Of a DNA stretch of 64,000 bases, positions 31,180-43,185 are shown piece by piece. Each line of letters begins with the position of its first letter. Within the stretch, counting starts at the first letter, position 1. The notes under the pieces were generated by a model. The model saw only the letters and a program-made list of their open reading frames with translations, searched no databases and was not told where the DNA came from. This DNA is from Telmatactis stephensoni (Eukaryota > Cnidaria > Anthozoa > Actiniaria > Isophelliidae): positions 62,001 to 126,000 of the forward strand of contig JALIZF010001914.1 of the NCBI GenBank assembly GCA_029948255.1. Direction: 5' to 3'. The position numbers and the translations under genes are program-made.

Positions 31180-32992
31180 GGTGTTTCAAAGTAGTTGTTG
31201 ACGCGCTACACCTCTCATTTTAAATTCGCGATTTAATGGACTTCTTCTCGTCGGATCAAAATATCCTTTGGACCAATTATCAAGCAAAGATTGAATTTTT
31301 GAATGATAGTAATTTTAAGTCAATCTGTGTTTTTACAGCAAAGATATTCAATGATCGTTTAAATCAGTCTTTCTAAAATATCTCCCGTTTACGATGAGCT
31401 TTTGAAAAACGATAACATAGGCCTAAAACTTCACATTCATGCACACATACTTATAGTAAAATCAGAGAGTTTAAACAGAGCGATTTCGAGTACTAGATGC
31501 AAACATTTTTTATGCGTATTTTGCGTCGCAAAAACTAAGGTATAGCTTGTCATGCAGAAAAGAAATACTCGGCGCTCAAACATATGCGCCAAAATACTGA
31601 AAACACGTTGCTATATTGTTGTTCTTTCTCTCTGGTAAATTGCACTGGTTTAAGTGTTCATTTGGCGGAGTCATGATTTTTCTTCTGATAGTATGTGGGA
31701 TTCACTAGCTGCGACAATTTTAACTTTCAAGCGGCGTAAGAGATATCTCTTCAAGTCATCACTGTTTAGAGCCCAAAATCACGGATATACTTACTCAAAG
31801 TATCATAAAACACGCAGCAGAAATTTATTAAATTTGATATGTAAAGCAACATTTTAAAATTTCACTTGAATACAGTGCTTCAAACGCGCCGGAGTAGAAT
31901 CAAACCCATGTGTACAAATGCATGACGATGGCGTGATGCTTGCTGATTATGTCACACTACATTCCTTCGCACCCGTGTTACGATGCATTTGCATATAGTG
32001 CCTTTACACTTCATTTCGATGCAATGCCTGCAACTAAAAGTTCGAGAAGTAAGAAAAACCGTAGACTTGCTGCACGTTTGGCAAGAGAAAAAAAAATGGG
32101 GGAGCCGCAACTAATTTTTCCAATTTTGAGTTTTGTGTGATCCTTTCAGTATAGTTCCTAGTTCAAATAAAACCGCGGTATGCAAATGCGTCGTAACACG
32201 GGTGCGAAGGAATGTAGCGTGATATAATCAGCAAGCATCACGCCATCGTCATGCATTTGTACACACGGGTTTGATTCTACTCCGGCGCATTTGAAGCACT
32301 GTATTCAAGTGAAATTTTAAAATGTTGCTTTACATATCAAATTTAATAAATTTCTGCTGCGTGTTTTATGATACTTTGAGTAAGTATATCCGTGATTTTG
32401 GGCTCTAAACAGTGATGACTTGAAGAGATATCTCTTACGCCGCTTGAAAGTTAAAATTGTCGCAGCTAGTGAATCCCACATACTATCAGAAGAAAAATCA
32501 TAACTCCGCCAAATGAACACTTAAACCAGTGCAATTTACCAGAGAGAAAGAACAACAATATAGCAACGTGTTTTCAGTATTTTGGCGCATGTTTGAGCGC
32601 CGAGTATTTCTTTTCTGCATGACAAGCTATACCTTAGTTTTTGCGACACAAAATACGCATAAAAAATGTTTGCGTCTAGTACTGGAAATCGTTCTGTTTA
32701 AACTCTCTGATTTTACTATAAGTATGTGTGCATGAATGTGAAGTTTTAGGCCTATGTTATCGTTTTTCAAAAGCTCATCGTAAACGGGAGATATTTTAGA
32801 AAGACTGATTTAAACGATCATTGAATATCTTTGCTGTAAAATCACAGATTGACTTAAAATTACTATCATTCAAAAACTCAATCTTTGCTTGATAATTGGT
32901 CCAAAGGATATTTTGATCCGACGAGAAGAAGTCCATTAAATCGCGAATTTAAAATGAGAGGTGTAGCGCGTCAACAACTACTTTGAAACACC
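31180..32992. mobile_element. 1.8 kb palindromic (foldback) element inserted at TTAA
   Basis: TTAA flanks the element (31176-31179 and 32993-32996). Its ends are GGTGTTTCAAAGTAGTTGTT and the exact reverse complement. The arms are about 818 bases each (31180 to ~31997 and ~32179 to 32992) with about 98 per cent identity. The same 67-residue frame appears on both strands (31654-31857 plus, 32317-32520 minus). The central ~180 bases contain a short basic frame. TTAA duplication is shared by piggyBac and Kolobok transposons; no transposase is encoded, so it must be mobilised in trans. Removing it restores the phase of the host transposase gene, which proves the boundaries. Confidence 0.92.
31940..32140 (+). 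CDS. Short basic open frame in the loop of the palindrome
   Basis: A 66-codon frame begins in the left arm and enters the unique loop. From the internal ATG at 32023 it gives MPATKSSRSKKNRRLAARLA and further basic residues, resembling a nuclear-localisation or basic DNA-binding start. It may be a captured first exon of a host gene (only the loop part is unique), or chance. Confidence 0.2.
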   Translation: MLIMSHYIPSHPCYDAFAYSAFTLHFDAMPATKSSRSKKNRRLAARLAREKKMGEPQLIFPILSFV

Positions 32993-34006
32993 TTAAAGAA
33001 GAGGGACTTATTGCTAGTGACAGAAATTGCCTAAAATGTGGAGAGACAACGCGATGGGTAAAGTGCTGTGACAGAAAAGACGGATTCAAGTGGGATTGCC
33101 GCGGAAAAAGCGGTAGAAAACATTGCTGTGAGTTAAGCATAAGAAAAGGCAGTTGGTTCGAAGACAGCAACATGACTCTCCATGAAATTGTTAAGTTTAT
33201 ATACTGGTGGTGTACTGGCCTTGAACAATGGCAAATCAGAGAACAGATGTGTCTAGCGAGCAACACAGTTGTTGACTGGGAAAACTTTTGTAGAGAGGTG
33301 TGCGAGATAGTTATCATGAAGGAGAGTTGCAAGCTGGGAGGTCCAGGAAAAGTTGTTCAAATAGACGAGAGCAAGATTGGTAAGAGAAAATATCATCGTG
33401 GACATCGCGTTGATGGCCAGTGGGTATTTGGCGGCATAGAAGAAGGCTCAAGGAAGTGTTTTATTGTAGCCGTGGAAACCAGAGCAGAAAAGGAACTTTT
33501 ACCAATAATTAAAGAGTGGATTGAGCCAGGGACTCTAATAATTTCAGATTGCTGGAAATCATACAATAATCTATCCAAGAACGGGTATGAACATGCGTGC
33601 GTTAACCACTCCAAAGAATTTGTGAATTCTGATGGCAAACATACCAACAAAATCGAAGGACATTGGAGACACATGAAAGCAAGTTTGCCAAAGTTTGGAG
33701 TAAGAAAAAATATGTACTCGGGATATTTAGCTGAATTTATGTGGCGCTATCTGCACAAGGAAGAAGATAAATTTGATGTCTTTTTAAATGATATAAAGAA
33801 AGTGTATTATTTTTGAAAATAACTGTTGCAAAAGCGACTGTGCCCCGTTTTAGTTGATTGGTAGCTCCTCTGTAAATAATATTTATTCTAATTTTCATTG
33901 TAAAAACTTATCGTTTGTAAATAAATTAACTATTGATTGTCATTTGATTGTAGATTGTCGTTTTAGCGTTTCGCTATTTTTAGGAGTAAGGTTTTCTACT
34001 TTCGTA

Positions 34007-34197
34007 ATCACTGCGTAGCCATAGCACCGCATAGCTGCATGTGTCACGCTTGAGAGTCACGCATGTGATAATTTTGTGTAATATTACCACTGCATAGCCG
34101 TAGCACCGCGTAGCCGCCTGGGCCGCTTGAGAGACATAATAAATTCAATATTCCTGTATCTTATGGCTACTGCGTAGCCATAGCCAGTGGCTACAGG
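34007..34197. repeat. Right subterminal repeats of the Merlin-like element
   Basis: Degenerate copies of GCGTAGCC/GCATAGC with CATAGCACCGC spacers occur at least six times, in inverse orientation to the left array, ending at GCCAGTGGCTAC shared with the left end. Confidence 0.75.
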
Positions 34198-34245
34198 TAA
34201 GAAGCTTTGAGTGGTGGGGTATTCTGCAATCTAGCCTGTCGCTCG

Positions 34246-35301
34246 ATTTGGATGAGCGATGCACGGTTTTGTAACTGACCAGCAGCTCGATTTAGTGGAT
34301 CAGACGGTCGAATAGACAAACGTATGCTCGATTTATGAACATGAATTTTGTCAGTGAAAACGCGCCATACTACTGGATTTTTGTGAGAAATGATCGCAAT
34401 TCTATGACGTATGAATAGCCACTGCTTCATACTGACTACAGCATGACGATAGAAAAACATTATTATCCCAAAAGAAAGTAAATAAAAACCAATTTCAGCT
34501 TATAAACCATCAAAGTCGTTTGAAACGAAGCTGCACTACTTTGGCGCCATTTTCGCCGCCTACGTATTGATTTGAACAAAATTTCTTGGAACTCTCCGTG
34601 ATAGTTATGCTTAAAATAACATACTCACTATTCAAAACATTTTCCTCGCCTTGATTGTCCGGGAAAGTTGCGAAAAAGCATTTCTAAAGTGCAGACAAAC
34701 CTTGCAACAAACCTTCCAAAGACGGACTTGTTGGTGCCAGTAAGCAGTGCATGTTGGGATGTTAAATCATAAGCACAGGAAGCCCAAACGACGTACCTCT
34801 ATCAACTGAAGAGCGCTCAAATCTTCGTATTAAAGCATGATATAAACATACAAACAAACTATAAAACTTAGAAACATTTTGGTGCACTTTATTAAATTTA
34901 ATGTTTGTTTTATTGTTCAACTCATCGGGAATCATCGGGACAACATATAGAATGGGTTGCCTGTGTTTCGTGTTTTATCCAAGGCACCATCCAAATATGG
35001 AAATTAATTACACAGGAATCCCAAAACTGTCGAGGTAGGTACTTCATGCCATTATAGATATTATGTACTTATAAAATTATAGCTTTTATATCTCTATCCA
35101 CAGTTATGAGGAGTTATTCTTATCCATTTATACCCAACAATAGTCATCCATAGCTATTTATCTACAACAATCGATAGCCATCTATAGCCATCCATAGGAT
35201 ACAACATATAAGTACATAATTTGTACCTTACATGAAGTACCTTGCTGGTGTTATGATAACGCTGATTTTTAGAATCGCGGGCTTAGTCTCATGCTAACAA
35301 A
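34246..35301. promoter_or_regulatory. HSCB upstream region with an inverted repeat
   Basis: No gene. An imperfect inverted repeat spans 35032-35243 (AGGTAGGTACTTCATG and CATGAAGTACCTTGCT) around reiterated ATAGCCATC/ATAGCTATT motifs. TTTGGCGCCATTTTCGCCGCC-like sequence near 34540 resembles E2F sites. The HSCB promoter presumably lies in the last few hundred bases. Confidence 0.4.
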
Positions 35302-38300
35302 ATGGCTGCCAAAGCAAGTAAACTTAGTTGGGCTTGTTTACAAGTTGCAGCACGAAGAACGCTTAGAACCTCGACAACTTCTTTTATCGCTCCTAGAAGA
35401 CCATATCTGCTGAGCATCAGGTCTGTTGCTGGCTGTACGGAGGAATGTTGTAAAGACAGTATAACACGATGCTGGAAATGTAACGCTGTACACGTGAATG
35501 GACATCCCGAGTTCTTTTGTCATAAGTGTGAAGTAATACAGCCTCCTGGACAAGATGTTACCTACTTTGAAATATTAGACAGGTTAGATTACACATTAAT
35601 ATTCTAAAGGTGTTTATCCGTGTGATTTTCATTCTATTCGCGTTCATGTACATGTATAAACGGACTCTGATAAAGTGACACGATATTTGATTCAAGCCCA
35701 GGGCTTGTGGGGTCGTGTATAAACTAAATATTAAAAAACAAATTCTATTTGTTATGATGAAAATGATTTTGTTAAGTAAAATATAACTATGCACATTATG
35801 ATCCAAGGTTAAACAAAATTTGTTCAATGTTTGTTGATCAACATTATTAAACACTTGTTGACAACAAATGTTGGACCATGACTGTATCATGGTATGTTGA
35901 ATGTTGAACTGGATTTTCAACGTGTTGAACAATGTTGCAGAGAATATTCTATTCCTGCCACTCATTACAGAAGCACCGCTCAAGGACTTAATTCAGACTT
36001 CAAACCTTGTTTGTTGGTCTTCCTGTGTTTTTTACATGACCGGCCTTTGCTGCTTTAATGTCAGCCATTACAGAGGTTTTGAATCACACATGTCAACCAA
36101 CAATTTTTCTCTTCATCAAAAACTGAGTTTTCATGGATATCAATCATAAGCATTTCCATGACATTTGTCTCTCACGATGTCAGTAATATAATACCACTAG
36201 GCAGTTAATACCACTAAAAAGTTGTTAAATAAAGAAAATCAGCATATAGTAAAAGAACTTAAATTTTAAGCTATAAATCTCACTTACCTTTTCGTCCATA
36301 TTTAAGTTGGAGCCTAAGACTGGGTACAAAAATAATCATGTCAAAAGTCTGCAGTCCAAAGTCCCTTTCATAGCTTCTTGAATGATGTACAACGTTAACT
36401 GCTGTTTCAATGCTTTTGACACCATTCAACATTTGTTGATCAACAAAAGCTGAATAATGTTGAACCGTCCATCATAGGCTTACTTTGTGTTTCCAAAACT
36501 CATAATAGTCATTGAGAGATGTGCTGTCAATACTACATGTATTTTTATCTAGTAGCAATATTTTCCTAAACTGTACATGCAATAAATAAAGTTGTTCCTC
36601 ATTGCAGCCCAGAAACATTTACAGTTGATTCATCTGAGCTACACAAGACATACAGAGAACTACAGTTCAAATTACATCCTGACAGATTCAGCAAGTGTAC
36701 AGTTGTAAGTACTGTAACATTAGAGTAGATTTCGTATGACTGTGAAAACGGCACCTGCACTGATCACGGCACAGTTACGGGAGGAATTTCAAATGTTTTT
36801 ATAGACAACACGGCACTGACACAGTCACAGTATGGCGCAGGTCCGTTTCACACTCATATGAAAACTGATCTATGTTTTTCCATTATATTATATTTTATAC
36901 TATATTTTAAACAAACAGCTCTCTGTTTGTTTTCCCTTTCTATGTGTATAGAGCTCTGCTTTTAGGAGCTGAAGGGTTGCACTATTATCATTCCCCTAGA
37001 GGTTTGTCATACAATCGGAATAGCAATGTCACATGTTATATATTTAAGGTCTACATGTATTTGATGCACAACTCAAGCAAAACTGCAAACCTAGATGACT
37101 TCAATATGATGATTTGTTGATGTGGTTAATTTAAAATCTGGTTCAGCACTTTTAAATGAAACTATAGAGTCAAACAAAACTGTTTCTGTATGAAGAAAGA
37201 AGAAGAGAAACATTCTACAACACAAGATTGCAGACTTTTCAAAGTTTCTTTTTATCAATAGCTGTGGTTAAACTACAAAGTAACCTTTACAACTTTTCCA
37301 GTCCCTTCATGGGCACAAGGATAGATGGATAGAATACCATTATTTTAATAGGGTAGCTCATTCAGCATGCGTAAAAATGCTGTTATGATTAGAGACCTTA
37401 TATTGTCAAGCTTTAAAAATAGAGTTTTCAATGACAAGTATTTTTTAGATGTTGATCAAAATGATCACATCATGTTACTTAGATGTCAGTATATTTATTT
37501 ATTATTTTTGAAGCATATTTGTGTCTTTCTCTCTACCAGCGACTAAGTTGGTAGTTATGGTGTGTTTCAGTAAATAACATACTGAGATAAGAAGATGTTA
37601 AGAATTACAGTTGCAGCTTTAATCATCTGAATTGTCTAAATGATCTCTAATATAATTTGTTTTTGTTTTATTTCAAGGAGGAACAAAACTTATCTGCTCT
37701 ACATTCATCAATGATAAACAAGGCATATAATACACTTCTGAAGCCTCTGAGTAGAGGTACATATCTGGTGAGTACTATACAATATAGTGAGCTAGCTGTT
37801 ATTTTATGGTAATTTTACTGTTTTCTATTGTTTCATTAGTGCTAAATAGTAGAAATATCTATAATATATATTTCAAACTATGTACATGTAAATAGATTTA
37901 CACGACCACATCAGCAATGCTGTAATATCAATATTGTGTCTAAATAAATATTAGTAGTAGTACAGTAGTAGTAGTAGTACAAAGTATTGCCTACTTTTAG
38001 ACTGTACTCTAATGTGTGCAATATGATTAAACCAGTCCTGCCATACTACTGACAGTGTAGTGTATAATAATGTCATGAGTTTCACACCTTACGGTTGAGT
38101 TAACTGATTCCCCACATCCCATTAAGGCTTAGCTTTTACAGGTTCTGTACATGTAAGTAACAATGCATGTAAGAACTAGGTAGTTATCTATTGTTCTGCA
38201 GAAATATCAACTTCCCCACATTAAAATGTCTGCAGTGGGTTGTTTTTGACTGAAGTAACACACTTTAATAATAAAATGCAAAAACTCTGTTTACAATGTA

Positions 38301-41158
38301 GAAACAGTTTCTCTTGTACTAAAAGATTTCATTAATAAAGCTACCCTGCAAGCAGCTAGGCAGTTTTCCTCACGCTTCTACAATGAGAGAAAAACTTAGT
38401 TAGTAGTTCTAAGTGTGAGGAAAACTGCCTCCACTTGCAGGGTACATTAAAGCATAAGCCCCACACAGAAATTCTGTTTTATTATAACTCAGGAAATCTT
38501 TCATGTAAAGGGAATCAGATATTAAATAGAAATTATTGAAACAAATGCAGTTAACTTTTGAAGTCATGGAAGATTTTCAATATTAATTAACCAGTGAAAT
38601 GGATGGTTGAAACAATACATGTATCATAATTAGCACCTTTCTCCAATCCATGCTGTTAGGGTGCCTAGGTCTTACTCCAATAATGTTCTATATAATTTTG
38701 GACTGGTGAACAGCTTTTCATTTATTTTATGCATGTTCAATGCTCTACATTTGTCCATTATTATAGTTAAAACTACATGGAATATTGGTTGAACAAACTG
38801 ATTCTGTATCAAGTCCTGAATTCCTAATGGAAATTATGGAAATCAATGAAAAATTAGAAGATACAAGAAAGTCTGAAGATCTTCAAAAGATTGAAGCAGA
38901 GATAAAAAGTATGTTATAAATACATGTACTATAAATGTCTTTGCTTGTGCTGTAGAAGCACTACTACTTAAATACTGGGGCAAAGTAAATAAATCCTTAT
39001 GCCTGTCTCTTAAACCTGGTCCATTCATGTATTATAAGTACGTGGAGTTACTTTGGAGTTGGCAGGTAATTAAAATGCCATAAAAATCTTATAGCTGTTC
39101 AACCACTCAAGACTCACATAATGTATCAGAGTCTGTCAAACTTATGAAAGGTGTAAAACTACAGAATTAATTCTGCAGTTAGGCATAGTATATGAGTGAT
39201 GCAGCATGTGAAACAGACTTTCCTACAGTTATTTCAAAATGGCAGTGACAACGATTTTATTCAAACCTTATATTACACACTATTTTTATTAAAAATTTAG
39301 TAAGGTGTAAGCTGAATGAAGGCAACCTGCATGGCTGTTTAGAATCATTTAGCTTACTATAGAAACATTCAATTTGTATTTGGTCATTTATCACGCTATT
39401 TATATGGTATATTAAAGGTAAAAAGATGAAATGTTACAAAAGGTATAATATAATGTTACAGGAAGTACTCAATATTATAAAGAAAAGAATATGGACTGTT
39501 ATACCTTTTGTCCTCCGAGGGCAAAAAGTATAATGTTACATTTAGATGATTAGGGACGTTACTGATTCTCCATGTACATTTCTAGCACTTATAAATATGC
39601 TGTATATGTATCCTGAAAACCCAATTAGTACTATTTATTCCAGGATTAAAACTAATGGTTATCTTAAGAGTTAGCACTAATTAGGATTGAATTAGCACTA
39701 AACAGGCTTATTTATTCATCTATGCATCCATTCATTCATCAATTCTTCTATTCGTCCATTCATCCATCCATCCATTCATTCATCAGTTCTTCTATTCATT
39801 CATCCATCCATTTATCCATTTATTCATTATTTGCTCATTTTTTCTCTTATTTCATGCTATTGATGTTACCTTTTAAGACATTTATTCAGGGACCATGGAG
39901 ATGGGGGGGGGCTAGGGGTTTAACTTTCCATGCTACCTAGTCAAGACAGTGTTCTGTTTAAAAACTTTTTTGATTGGATAGTCTTCTTCATTTTCAAATG
40001 CTAATCCCCCCTCCCCTCCCCCCCGTCACACACACACACACACACATTTCAAGGTGTTCCGCAGTCCCTGTTATTTCATTATGTCTGTTTGTTCATTGTT
40101 CCAATTGTCATTTTTAACTAGCCAAGATAGATAGCTGTACGCAGGAATTATCAGATGCATTTGATAAAGGTAATGGTTATTGTTTCTTGCTTGCTATAAT
40201 GTCTTTGAATTAATCCTAACTCTCCTTTTCCATAAACAATTGTTGTATTCATTGTATTGTGCAAATTATATATGCTTTGATCTGAAATTTTCCACTGGTT
40301 CAAATTTTTTTAGTACATTGTTTTGCTTTCATATTCCACGTCCTTATAGTTGAACCCTCTAAATCTAAACACATACAGGAACTTTATACCTACCTATAAA
40401 ACCAAACCTTGAAACAACCTTCAGAAAAATTTAAACCACAACATATACATCTGTTTCAAAAACGTTGATAGACAAGAGGCCAAAAGACCATGAAAGCATC
40501 ACTGAAAAGGAGTAAGGGTTGTTGCACTGCCTTTTGACCTCTCATTACATGACTTTTATTATCAACAAATGACATCCTCTAAGGATAATATGCAATGCAA
40601 TGCTGTTGTTGTTTGTGTTGTGTTGTTTTGGGTTTTTTTTGTTTTTTGTTTTTGTTTGTTTGTTTGTTTGTTTGTTTGTTTGTTTGTTTGTTTTGATAAT
40701 ACATGTAATGCAGTTTTATAATTTTGATATTGTTAACCATACTTCATTTGGGTGAGTCATGCAGGCTTCAGGCATTTTTCCTGACAAAGTTTTCTGATAT
40801 ACATGTAGGTCAGGTGTATAGCATTATGCCTTATAGTCGTCTATATTTAGGCTATGTGCATGACAGCCAAAAGCAGGAAAAATGTGCTTATTTCTGAATG
40901 TCGAGGTCAATTCCATAAAGACTTTACACTTTTAATTTGCAGCACATGTAAAATTGCAGACGTAAAATCATTACTGCAAGCTTATACCAACTATTAGGAA
41001 CATATAATATGAAAAAATGGTTTATAAATATTGTTTATTTTTATTTAGGTGATTACAGTGATGCAAAAGACAAACTTATTCAACTAAGATATTACATCAA
41101 TATAAACAATCAAATAAAGGACAGGAAGAATTCCTTCGATCTTGCTGGTGAACATTAA
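35302..41158 (+). CDS. HSCB: HSCB, mitochondrial iron-sulfur cluster co-chaperone (six exons, 255 aa)
   Basis: Exons are 35302-35582, 36608-36704, 37678-37767, 38767-38908, 40122-40169 and 41049-41158. All have GT..AG borders and join in phase to 255 codons plus stop. The start [19 protein letters not shown] looks like a mitochondrial presequence. A CxxC...CxxC zinc finger follows ([19 protein letters not shown]), as in animal HSCB. The J-domain (exons 2-3) has the essential HPD (KLHPDRF) and [18 protein letters not shown]. The C-terminal helical domain (exons 4-6; [24 protein letters not shown]) binds the scaffold protein ISCU. HSCB delivers ISCU to the HSPA9 Hsp70 and stimulates its ATPase during Fe-S transfer. 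The length is close to human HSCB (235). No damage is seen. Introns 2 and 3 carry small MITEs. Confidence 0.96.
35790..36475. repeat. TTGTTGATCAAC-type repeats in HSCB intron 1
   Basis: GTTTGTTGATCAACATT (about 35828) and ACATTTGTTGATCAACAAA (about 36431), plus several GTTGAACAATGTTG-like variants, give partial hairpins. Likely MITE remnants. Confidence 0.4.
36726..36872. repeat. MITE in HSCB intron 2
   Basis: The left end TAGATTTCGTATGACTGTGA and right end CACACTCATATGAAAACTGATCTA (here split) are inverted, with an inner AACGGCACC/GGTCCGTT pair. Confidence 0.7.
38342..38444. repeat. Hairpin MITE in HSCB intron 3
   Basis: TACCCTGCAAG...GGCAGTTTTCCTCACG is mirrored by GTGAGGAAAACTGCC...CTTGCAGGGTA. 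The arms are ~38 bases with a ~30-base loop. Confidence 0.85.
39718..39840. repeat. CATT/CATC simple repeat in HSCB intron 4
   Basis: Degenerate tetranucleotide repeat (ATTC, ATCC units). Confidence 0.8.
40026..40047. repeat. CA dinucleotide microsatellite
   Basis: About eleven CA units in HSCB intron 4, after a C-rich run. Confidence 0.9.
40650..40695. repeat. GTTT microsatellite in HSCB intron 5
   Basis: About eleven tandem GTTT units after a T/G-rich tract. Confidence 0.9.
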
Positions 41159-41159
41159 T

Positions 41160-42230
41160 GAAATTCCATATGAAGTGCTGTACAAAGTTACTATTGATCA
41201 GCAAATGATCTTTTACTCACAACAATCTATAACTTTTATTTCGCAATAATCCCTTTTTACAAATATTTTTGACATTTGTGTAAAATACCTAAATAGGTAA
41301 GCAATTTTTACCTTTTTTCTACTTTCTAATCTATCTGAAAATGTAGGGCAATACCGCTGTTGGAAGCTCTTTCAATATTTTACTGAAAGTAATGATTTTT
41401 GTTCAAAAAATTATTGTCGGTTAAATAAGGACTCAGACTATCAACAGTTGACTGCTGGATGGCTATTGACCAACGGCAAGTCGACCCTCCATGGTTCGTT
41501 TGTCGATAAACAGAGACGTGACGTCGAGCTGTCAGGTCGTTCACGTAACGCTCTGACTGACAGTTCAAGCCGCTGACATACGGTCAAAAACAACTTTTGT
41601 TTGCAATTCTTTACGTGCAAACATTTTGGTTTTTATTGATGACACAAACGTGATATATTTCACCTGCACAACACTAATACGATCACAAAGAGAAGTAAAA
41701 AGTAAGGCAGTTTTTGCTTGTATTTCTAAAAATATCCAGCGCTGAGGAACGAGGAAACACTTTTGCAGAAAAACTGTCGAAGAAAATTATTTCACCTAAA
41801 TGATATTGCGTTTGCGCACATGTTCTGTCGGGAAGGTTTACATCACACTTCAGCATATTGTAAAGAATTTGTTTAAACATCCACTGCGTAGCATTTGTTT
41901 AAACATCCACTGCGTAGCAACAATGTGGTCCTCTTTTGCCTTGTTTTCATGGTTAGCGTATCAGTACAAATTCTTTTACTTTCCTTGGCAGAGTTAATGT
42001 TGTTCAGTGCAACAATGTTTCCTCGTATGAAACGTTTATTGCTTGTTGAACGTTTAAAAAAGTCTGCCAAAATTAGTTTCTCAAAAAGTATTATGGGATA
42101 GTGGCAAAAAAGATACTTGAGCTGCGTTCTTAATAAACCGCATAAATTTCAAAACGCATTTTTTTCCTCGGTTTTTCTTGTGCATTCCAAAACGGCCTTT
42201 TCCTAGACGACAAAAAAAATGCCGTTTTAA
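41160..42230. other. Intergenic stretch after HSCB
   Basis: No gene. A 26-base exact tandem duplication lies at 41867-41892 and 41893-41918 (ATTTGTTTAAACATCCACTG and following bases). Short frames on both strands are featureless. Confidence 0.5.
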
Positions 42231-42526
42231 GGCGCTGTTACACGCTGAAACTTTTATTTGAAACTTTTCTCGATCGCCGATGCGAGACGAATTTCATAAG
42301 GGGTGTTACACGCTTAAATTTCGTCCTGAAACGTGTTCAAGTTTCTGTTGCAGGAGTAGAAAGCAGTCCTGCTTTCGTGAAACTGTCTCGTGAAACCGAC
42401 CCGGGGAAAGTTTCAGCTCAATGACCATGTTACACGGTGCATTGCGTTGTGAAACTTGACTCGCCACGGCGATTAAGGCAAGTTTAGCTACGTTTCAGAA
42501 GAAAGTTTCAGCGTGTAAACGGCGCC
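42231..42526. repeat. MITE with TIR GGCGC-GTTACACGCTGAAAC
   Basis: GGCGCTGTTACACGCTGAAAC-type sequence at the left (42231) is mirrored by GTTTCAGCGTGTAAACGGCG at the right. Internal GAAACTTT motifs repeat several times, giving a sequence rich in self-complementary segments. Confidence 0.75.
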
Positions 42527-43069
42527 TTTAGTCGTGTGGACGAGAATCCTTACGTAACAAAGAAGTCATGCGTTCCCAAGTTTATCCCGAGTAATTAGTG
42601 CGGATGTAGTCTCTGGTTTGACTTCGCCATCAAATGCTATTTAATGACATATAATTCTGTCTTTTTATTATTAAAATAACCTCTTTAAGCAGATGAGTTG
42701 TACAAAGTTGATATTTTGTACCATGTACATATTAGATTTTAGTGTCATCCATTATTTTTCAGATTTGATATTTAATAAAGCAATGTTCTATGTGGGAAAA
42801 AGATTTGCGCAGCCAATAGCAAAATAACTCAGAATAATTAAACAGTCTTAGAGCACATCATTTTAACTGACAGGTCATAGTCATGGTTTAAGAAACCAAA
42901 CATAAAGACATGTATGGAGCTGAATGTTTAGGTTGAGTGTATGACGTCACGAAAACGATTTTGATACTAGTCCCCCTTTAACACTTTTTTTCGCTATTCG
43001 GGATCATGCATTATCGTCCACATGGTCGATTATTGCTCCTATCAAGCCTATGAGCGACCTTAGATGTTT

Positions 43070-43185
43070 TCGGCCCCGTTCACACTACAGTTTTAGATCG
43101 GTCTGAGTTCGATCCAGCTTGAAGCGATGTACTAGACTGGATCGATCTCAGATCGATCTAATGCTGTAGTGTGAATGGGGCCGAA
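43070..43185. repeat. Hairpin MITE, CGGCCCCGTTCACACTACAG ends
   Basis: The arms match over ~20 bases at the ends and again inside (AGATCGGTCTGAG, GATCGATCTCAGATCGATCT). A compact ~116-base foldback. Confidence 0.85.

Larger units (their letters stand above)
30977..33816 (+). pseudogene. Merlin/IS1595 (ISXO2-like) transposase, split by an insertion
   Basis: The coding sequence runs from ATG 30977 to 31179, is interrupted by a palindromic insertion (31180-32992 plus one copy of TTAA), and resumes in phase at 32997 to the stop at 33814-33816. The pre-insertion product would be 340 residues. The N-terminal part has a helical segment (YDYLKDNMLCTKETLLKWLK) and a zinc ribbon (CLKCGETTRWVKCCDRKDGF, WDCRGKSGRKHCC). 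The DDE core shows QIDESKIGKRKYHRGH (Asp 1), WVFGGIEEGSRKCF, LIISDCWKSY (Asp 2), VNHSKEFV and HTNKIEGHWRHMK (Glu/Asn 3). These are the ISXO2/IS1595 signatures shared by eukaryotic Merlin transposons. Apart from the insertion I see no defect, so the interruption looks recent. Confidence 0.9.
27771..34234. mobile_element. Merlin/IS1595-like TIR transposon carrying a DUF3987 ATPase gene
   Basis: The left end (27771) reads GAGCAATTGCAGAATACCCC and the right end, reverse-complemented, GCTAGATTGCAGAATACCCC. Similarity continues inward through CTCAAAGCT and GCCAGTGGCTAC. CTGTCGCTCG flanks both sides (27761-27770 and 34235/34236-34245), a likely 9-10 bp target duplication; Merlin elements make 8-9 bp duplications. 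Inside are GGCTACGC-rich subterminal repeats at both ends, a two-exon DUF3987 gene (minus) and an ISXO2-like transposase gene (plus) facing apart. A 1,813-base palindrome inserted at TTAA splits the transposase. Without it the element is about 4.65 kb. TIR and TSD are seen; the membership of both genes in one unit is inferred from position. Confidence 0.75.

Noticed and set aside
31654..32520. Two identical 67-residue proteins as a duplicated gene
   Set aside because: They are the two arms of one palindrome read on opposite strands, with no recognisable domain.
30977..33816. Bacterial contamination or recent horizontal transfer, because the transposase is IS1595-like
   Set aside because: Merlin transposons are the known animal members of this family. 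The neighbouring gene in the same element has a spliceosomal intron, and the flanks are ordinary animal DNA.
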